DNA of 9,287 nucleotides from Dehalococcoidales bacterium (GTDB lineage: Bacteria; Chloroflexota; Dehalococcoidia; Dehalococcoidales; Fen-1064). Position numbers and translations under genes: made by a program. The notes beneath the pieces are model-generated. The model made no database searches and was not told the DNA's origin. It saw only the letters and a program-made list of their open reading frames with translations. The stretch lies in NCBI GenBank assembly GCA_030667735.1, contig DAOUVG010000038.1, positions 1 through 9,287 of the forward strand, given 5' to 3'. How positions within the stretch are numbered: the first letter of the stretch is position 1; each line of letters starts with the position of its first letter. Shown one piece after another: positions 6,537 to 9,287 of the stretch.

Positions 6537-6926
6537 TTACTGCCCTTCCCGGTAGGTTTCCGTCTTCCGGGTTGGCAGCCTTTGTTTGAATTGGTCAATA
6601 GCATACTGGCAGGCAGCAAAACCTTCAAGACGGTGTGCCGAGGCAACAGCAATAACCAGATTAATCTCTCCGACGTTCAGCTTGCCTGTTCTGTGGGAAA
6701 TAGCGATGTCTTCTATTGGCCACTTTTGCCGGGCTTCGTTGGCAATATCCTGCAATGTATTTGCGGCATTTCCTTGAGAATCGCGGTATTCTACGGAAAG
6801 AACCGGTCTGCCCTGAGAGTGGTTGCGAATCAGCCCGACGTAGGTGACCACACAGCCGCTGCCATCGCTTTTTACGCTTTCAATCACTTGTTCCGGAGAA
6901 ATCAGCGCTTCGGTAATTTCAATCAC
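6537..6926 (-). CDS. moaE: Molybdopterin synthase catalytic (large) subunit MoaE
   Basis: About 129 residues from the chosen GTG start. MoaE, with thiocarboxylated MoaD, converts precursor Z (cPMP) to molybdopterin in the cytoplasm. Seen in order: IEITEALISPEQVIESV, GCVVTYVGLIRNHSQG (conserved Arg of the family's RNH), VEYRDSQGNA, EARQKWPIEDIAISHRTGKL, VAVASAHR and YAIDQFKQRLPTRK. The last holds two lysines that correspond to the active-site lysines near the C-terminus, although the usual P-x-W-K reads P-T-R-K. The chain ends at EGQ, slightly short of relatives that go on to RWV. An in-frame ATG at 6941 would add five residues, but GTG at 6926-6924 has GGGAG 8 bases upstream and gives the normal MIEITE N-terminus. 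No moaD or other cofactor gene is in the window, so this is an orphan copy here. It follows the CxxC protein gene by 50 bases. Confidence 0.92.
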   Translation of the reverse strand: MIEITEALISPEQVIESVKSDGSGCVVTYVGLIRNHSQGRPVLSVEYRDSQGNAANTLQDIANEARQKWPIEDIAISHRTGKLNVGEINLVIAVASAHRLEGFAACQYAIDQFKQRLPTRKTETYREGQ

Positions 6927-6976
6927 TTTGGACACTCCCATAGGGTAAACCGGCTGCCTGCTACTGCGACTCTCAG

Positions 6977-7291
6977 CTAGTTCTCTCCATCATTATCAGG
7001 CTCGTCTACCTCCAGTATGTAGCTGGTCTTATCGCCGTCGGAGTGTATCCTGACCACCACTTCTTTGCCACGGGCAAGGAGTCTTTCCGCCTGGTCGCGC
7101 AACTCTACTGATTCCTCGGACTGTAGAAAGGACAGCAGGGCGGAGTATTTCTCCACCAGTTCCGGTTCTTCTCCTTCCTGGGTCAGAAGTTCACGGAGGC
7201 AGCCATCAAGGCGTTGCTCGGTCAGGCATTTCAGGCATTTCCCCGGTATCTGAGAGCTTGTGTAATGTGGCTTCAGGTCGATGGGTTCCAT
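6977..7291 (-). CDS. Uncharacterised small protein with an N-terminal CxxC
   Basis: 104 residues; the family is not recognised. A CLKC pair at residues 19-22 and a third Cys at 31 lie near the N-terminus and might bind a metal. The middle (about 32-70) is Glu-rich and strongly helical, with ELLTQEGEEPELVEKYSALLSFL. The end is a short alpha/beta piece, GKEVVVRIHSDGDKTSYILEV, and an acidic tail. It is soluble, with no membrane segment or signal peptide. The ATG follows GGAGAACGATAGTC, a reasonable ribosome site. It is the first gene of the minus-strand group with moaE and the MaoC-like gene, and stops with TAG followed by a TGA in frame about 17 codons on. Its real status as a gene is supported by the ribosome site, sensible composition and position; its function is unknown. 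Confidence 0.6.
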   Translation of the reverse strand: MEPIDLKPHYTSSQIPGKCLKCLTEQRLDGCLRELLTQEGEEPELVEKYSALLSFLQSEESVELRDQAERLLARGKEVVVRIHSDGDKTSYILEVDEPDNDGEN

Positions 7292-7490
7292 GACTATCGT
7301 TCTCCAGTCGGCTGATTAGAGGGCCATGAACGGTGGCTGTATCGACGTGCAGTAATCCTCAAATCTCTAATCTGGCCACACCATATAAGGTGCAGTTGCT
7401 CTCATACTCTACACCACGCAACAAGGAATAAGCAAAGCTCGCATTAGAGCAGGTCACACGCTCCAATGGCGGGAACTATTACGCGGCAAG

Positions 7491-7499
7491 TGATATAAT
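7491..7499 (+). promoter_or_regulatory. Extended -10 promoter for the C_GCAxxG_C_C gene
   Basis: TGATATAAT is a perfect extended -10 element (TGn plus TATAAT at 7494-7499). No good -35 is found at 16-18 bp spacing, as is common for extended -10 promoters. Transcription would start near 7506, about 44 bases before the ATG at 7550. The rest of the 7292-7549 divergent spacer shows no gene or clear operator, and no convincing minus-strand promoter was found in it. Confidence 0.6.
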
Positions 7500-7549
7500 C
7501 CCTGAGGGCAGGCAACAGGGTTCAGTAGTGTAAATAGGAGGTATCTGCA

Positions 7550-8044
7550 ATGACAGCCCAGCGTTCCAAAGAGGACATTATGAAAGAGCTTGATGAAAAG
7601 GCAAGACGATACCTTGAAATTTCCGGAAACTGTGCGCAGTCTTCTTTTCTGGCACTGAGCGAACAGTTCGGATTGGCTGATGGGACAACCCTGAGGGCAC
7701 TGACGCCGTTCCCCGGTATTGCTCTGAGAGGTGAAACCTGTGGCGCTGTGACTGGTAGTATGTTGGTATTGGGGCTGGTGTATGGACGCGACAGGCTGGA
7801 CGATTGGGAAGGGTATCTCAGGTCGCTGCGCCCGAGCCGGGCATTCTGCCGTGCCTTTGAGAAGGAGTTCAGCAGTACCATGTGTGGTGAAATCCTGAAA
7901 CTGTTATTCGGCAGGACTTATAACCTGGCAAACCCGGCTGAAGCCGAGGAATGGCGAAAAGCCGGCTCCAGGGAGAAATGTTCCACTGTTGTGGCCGGGG
8001 CCTGCCGTATGGCTGCCGGGATAATCATGGAGAAGCAGATGTGA
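7550..8044 (+). CDS. C_GCAxxG_C_C family protein (cysteine-rich, putative redox or metal-binding)
   Basis: 164 residues, about the usual size of this family. Conserved features in order: NCAQSSFLAL (C28), GETCGAVTGSMLVLGLVYG (C64, the GCAxxG-type core, here CGAVTG), C100 and C112 (CRAFEKEFSSTMCGEIL), and C144 with C152 near the end (KCSTVVAGAC). Such proteins are frequent in anaerobes and often sit near oxidoreductase genes; a cofactor or metal role is suspected from the cysteines, but no reaction is established. It has an excellent AGGAGGT ribosome site 7 bases before the ATG and its own extended -10 promoter, so it is probably well expressed. Only 109 bases separate it from the next gene, which has its own promoter candidate. 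No signal peptide is seen. Confidence 0.85.
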   Translation: MTAQRSKEDIMKELDEKARRYLEISGNCAQSSFLALSEQFGLADGTTLRALTPFPGIALRGETCGAVTGSMLVLGLVYGRDRLDDWEGYLRSLRPSRAFCRAFEKEFSSTMCGEILKLLFGRTYNLANPAEAEEWRKAGSREKCSTVVAGACRMAAGIIMEKQM

Positions 8045-8096
8045 GGGTGATACCGGGCGGCAGGGTCCGAGGCAAACGTTGCCTATGACACTGACA

Positions 8097-8125
8097 TTGA
8101 CGTATGAGGCTGCTTTCGTTATGCT
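8097..8125 (+). promoter_or_regulatory. Candidate sigma70-type promoter for the nitronate monooxygenase-family gene
   Basis: TTGACG (8097-8102), a 17-bp spacer and TATGCT (8120-8125, 4 of 6 of the -10 consensus). The predicted transcription start is near 8132, about 22 bases before the ATG. The -35 hexamer and spacer length are identical to those of the promoter candidate at 341-369. A small inverted repeat, AGGCAA-ACG-TTGCCT at 8070-8084, lies just upstream and could be an operator or a weak 3' stem. Confidence 0.5.
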
Positions 8126-8153
8126 CTAAGTATCCAAATACAGGAGGAAATGA

Positions 8154-9107
8154 ATGGAGTGGAAAACCCGGGTCACCGAGATATTCGACTGCAAGTACCC
8201 CATCCTTGAGGGTGCCTACGCGGGATTTGGCAACTGGCAGTTTGCCGCGGCCTGTGCCGAAGCCGGCGCACATGGCTGCATTACTGCCTCCACATCTCGT
8301 ACTCCCGAGCAACTGCGCGAAGACATTCGGAGTTGCCGGAAGGCCACCAGCGGTTCCTTCGGGGTGAACCTGAGCTTCGGGATATGCCCCCGCATAGACG
8401 AGATGCTGGAGGTCTGTATCGAGGAGAAGGTGCCCGTGGAGACGGCGATATACAAGCCAGACGCACTGGCTCCGCGCATCAAGGAAGGCGGCATTCCCTG
8501 GATTCATAAATCGGCCAGGGTAAAGGATGCGCAACATGCCGAAGAGCTGGGTGCGGACGCCGTGATTGTGGTCGGACTGGAGGGCGTTGGTTTTAAGAGT
8601 CCGGAGCAGTTACCGACATTTATCACCACGAGTTGGGGCAGCAGGCAGGTGAAGGTGCCGTTCGTTGCCGCCGGAGGAATCGGGGACGCCCGTGGTTTCC
8701 TGGGAGCGCTGGCAATGGGGGCGGACGGTATTATGATGGGGACAGCCTTCATGGCGACCAAGGAGTGCCCGACGAATGAGGCTTCAAAACAGGGAATGGT
8801 GGAGACCAGCCCGGACAACCCGCGGCTTCGCTGGCGGGTACTCTCCCATGCTTCTCCGAAGGACTATGCCGAAGTGCTGCGGAAGAGGGAGGGCCTGTCG
8901 CTGAGCGAGTGGCTGCCAATGCTGGAGCGTATCCAGCCCAAGGCGTCCGACTGGGAAGGTCCGGCTGATATACCGGAGCCGACAAAGGTGGGCTCGCTGG
9001 CGGTGGGTGCGATAGACAGCATCCCCACAGTCAAGGAGTTCATCGACGGCATCATCCGGGAGGCGGAGGAGCTGGTGGAAAAGTGGGGGTGGATTAAGGG
9101 GAGGTAG
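8154..9107 (+). CDS. Nitronate monooxygenase/2-nitropropane dioxygenase-family FMN TIM-barrel oxidoreductase
   Basis: 317 residues. The FMN TIM-barrel is seen as CKYPILEGAYAG (13-24), AEAGAHGCITASTSRTPEQL (35-54), FGVNLSFG (69-76), KSARVKDAQHAEELGADAVIVVG (119-141) and the phosphate-binding end VPFVAAGGIGDARG (168-181) with ALAMGADGIMMGTAFMATKE (185-204). In class I nitronate monooxygenases and FabK, the segment after the V-I-x-x-G strand is EAGGH with an important His; here it is EGVGF (143-147), so nitronate oxidation cannot be assumed. The product may be another FMN-dependent reductase or acyl-CoA-linked enzyme. The ATG at 8154 has AGGAGG six bases upstream; an ATG at 8150 is out of frame. 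It stops at TAG, and two more TAG codons occur in frame within the next four codons. The family call is firm; the substrate is unknown. Confidence 0.87.
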   Translation: MEWKTRVTEIFDCKYPILEGAYAGFGNWQFAAACAEAGAHGCITASTSRTPEQLREDIRSCRKATSGSFGVNLSFGICPRIDEMLEVCIEEKVPVETAIYKPDALAPRIKEGGIPWIHKSARVKDAQHAEELGADAVIVVGLEGVGFKSPEQLPTFITTSWGSRQVKVPFVAAGGIGDARGFLGALAMGADGIMMGTAFMATKECPTNEASKQGMVETSPDNPRLRWRVLSHASPKDYAEVLRKREGLSLSEWLPMLERIQPKASDWEGPADIPEPTKVGSLAVGAIDSIPTVKEFIDGIIREAEELVEKWGWIKGR

Positions 9108-9122
9108 GGATAGGAGTAGGAG

Positions 9123-9287
9123 TTGTCTGAGGATACCGAAGACAAGGCTGTGGTGCCATCGTTCCACCAGCGGTTCAATATAGAGGTGGGACTGGATAAA
9201 GCGCGCCAGAGGTTCGTGAATCGGCTGTTGAACCGGATTGGGGATCTGTTCCCGGGACTGGAGTTTCGGGAATACAAGGGCACCGAG
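9123..9287 (+). CDS. Unidentified protein, N-terminal fragment (runs off the window)
   Basis: 55 codons are open from TTG 9123 to the window end. The start is chosen because TAGGAG at 9111-9116 lies six bases upstream; GTG codons at 9150 and 9153 are alternatives without a clear ribosome site. After an acidic opening comes FHQRFNIEVGLDKARQRF, then NRLLNRIGDLFPGLEF, an amphipathic helical stretch rich in Arg. I do not recognise the family. It begins 15 bases after the preceding stop in the same frame, so it may be co-transcribed with the oxidase gene. Confidence 0.5.
   Translation, partial: MSEDTEDKAVVPSFHQRFNIEVGLDKARQRFVNRLLNRIGDLFPGLEFREYKGTE

Noticed and set aside
8070..8084. Inverted repeat AGGCAA-ACG-TTGCCT as a terminator
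   Set aside because: The stem is only six pairs with a three-base loop and no T-run; noted as a possible operator only.
4016..9107. Complete reassignment of TAG to an amino acid
   Set aside because: TAG ends the second Hdr-like gene, the CxxC protein and the oxidase gene at the expected family lengths, so TAG works as a stop here.
1..9287. CRISPR array, tRNA/rRNA, insertion sequence or attachment site
   Set aside because: No regular repeats, RNA gene hallmarks, transposase fragments or flanking direct repeats were seen.

Overview
The window looks like chromosomal DNA of an uncultured anaerobic or facultative bacterium that handles acyl-CoA compounds. The gene set (family III CoA-transferase, Hdr-like iron-sulfur proteins with an FAD oxidase and ETF, a C_GCAxxG_C_C protein, a nitronate monooxygenase homologue) resembles Dehalococcoidia-type Chloroflexota. 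That placement is an inference from gene content and protein style; there is no rRNA or other phylogenetic marker here.

Layout. Bases 1-210 are the 3' end of a CaiB/BaiF CoA-transferase. A sigma70-like promoter (TTGACG, 17 bp, TAACAT; 341-369) precedes a tight plus-strand operon at 425-5774: an Fe-S protein with one CCG domain, a VAO/GlcD-type FAD oxidase, a second Fe-S protein with two CCG-type halves, etfB and etfA. Junctions are +4, -1, +1 and 0 nt. The products probably form a soluble electron-transfer complex in which the flavoprotein oxidises an unknown substrate and electrons pass between its FAD, Fe-S clusters and ETF.

The main anomaly is etfA. Its 324-codon frame is complete and collinear with the family, but contains two in-frame TAG codons (5172 and 5379) and no frameshift. 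Both fall in predicted loops or linkers, and each is followed 15-18 nt later by an in-frame GTG. Amber readthrough, translational splitting, recent nonsense mutation and sequence error all remain possible. TAG is a normal terminator for three other genes in the window, which argues against wholesale reassignment.

Bases 5775-6035 hold a hairpin and a probable decayed fragment of an isoprenylcysteine methyltransferase-like gene. On the minus strand lie, in transcription order, an unknown small CxxC protein (7291-6977), moaE (6926-6537) and a MaoC-like hot-dog protein without the usual catalytic residues (6452-6036). A 258-bp divergent spacer contains an extended -10 promoter (TGATATAAT) for a C_GCAxxG_C_C cysteine-rich protein (7550-8044). 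A second TTGACG promoter (8097-8125) serves a nitronate monooxygenase-family flavoprotein (8154-9107). The window ends inside an unidentified ORF (9123 onward) that shares the oxidase's frame across three closely spaced TAG codons.
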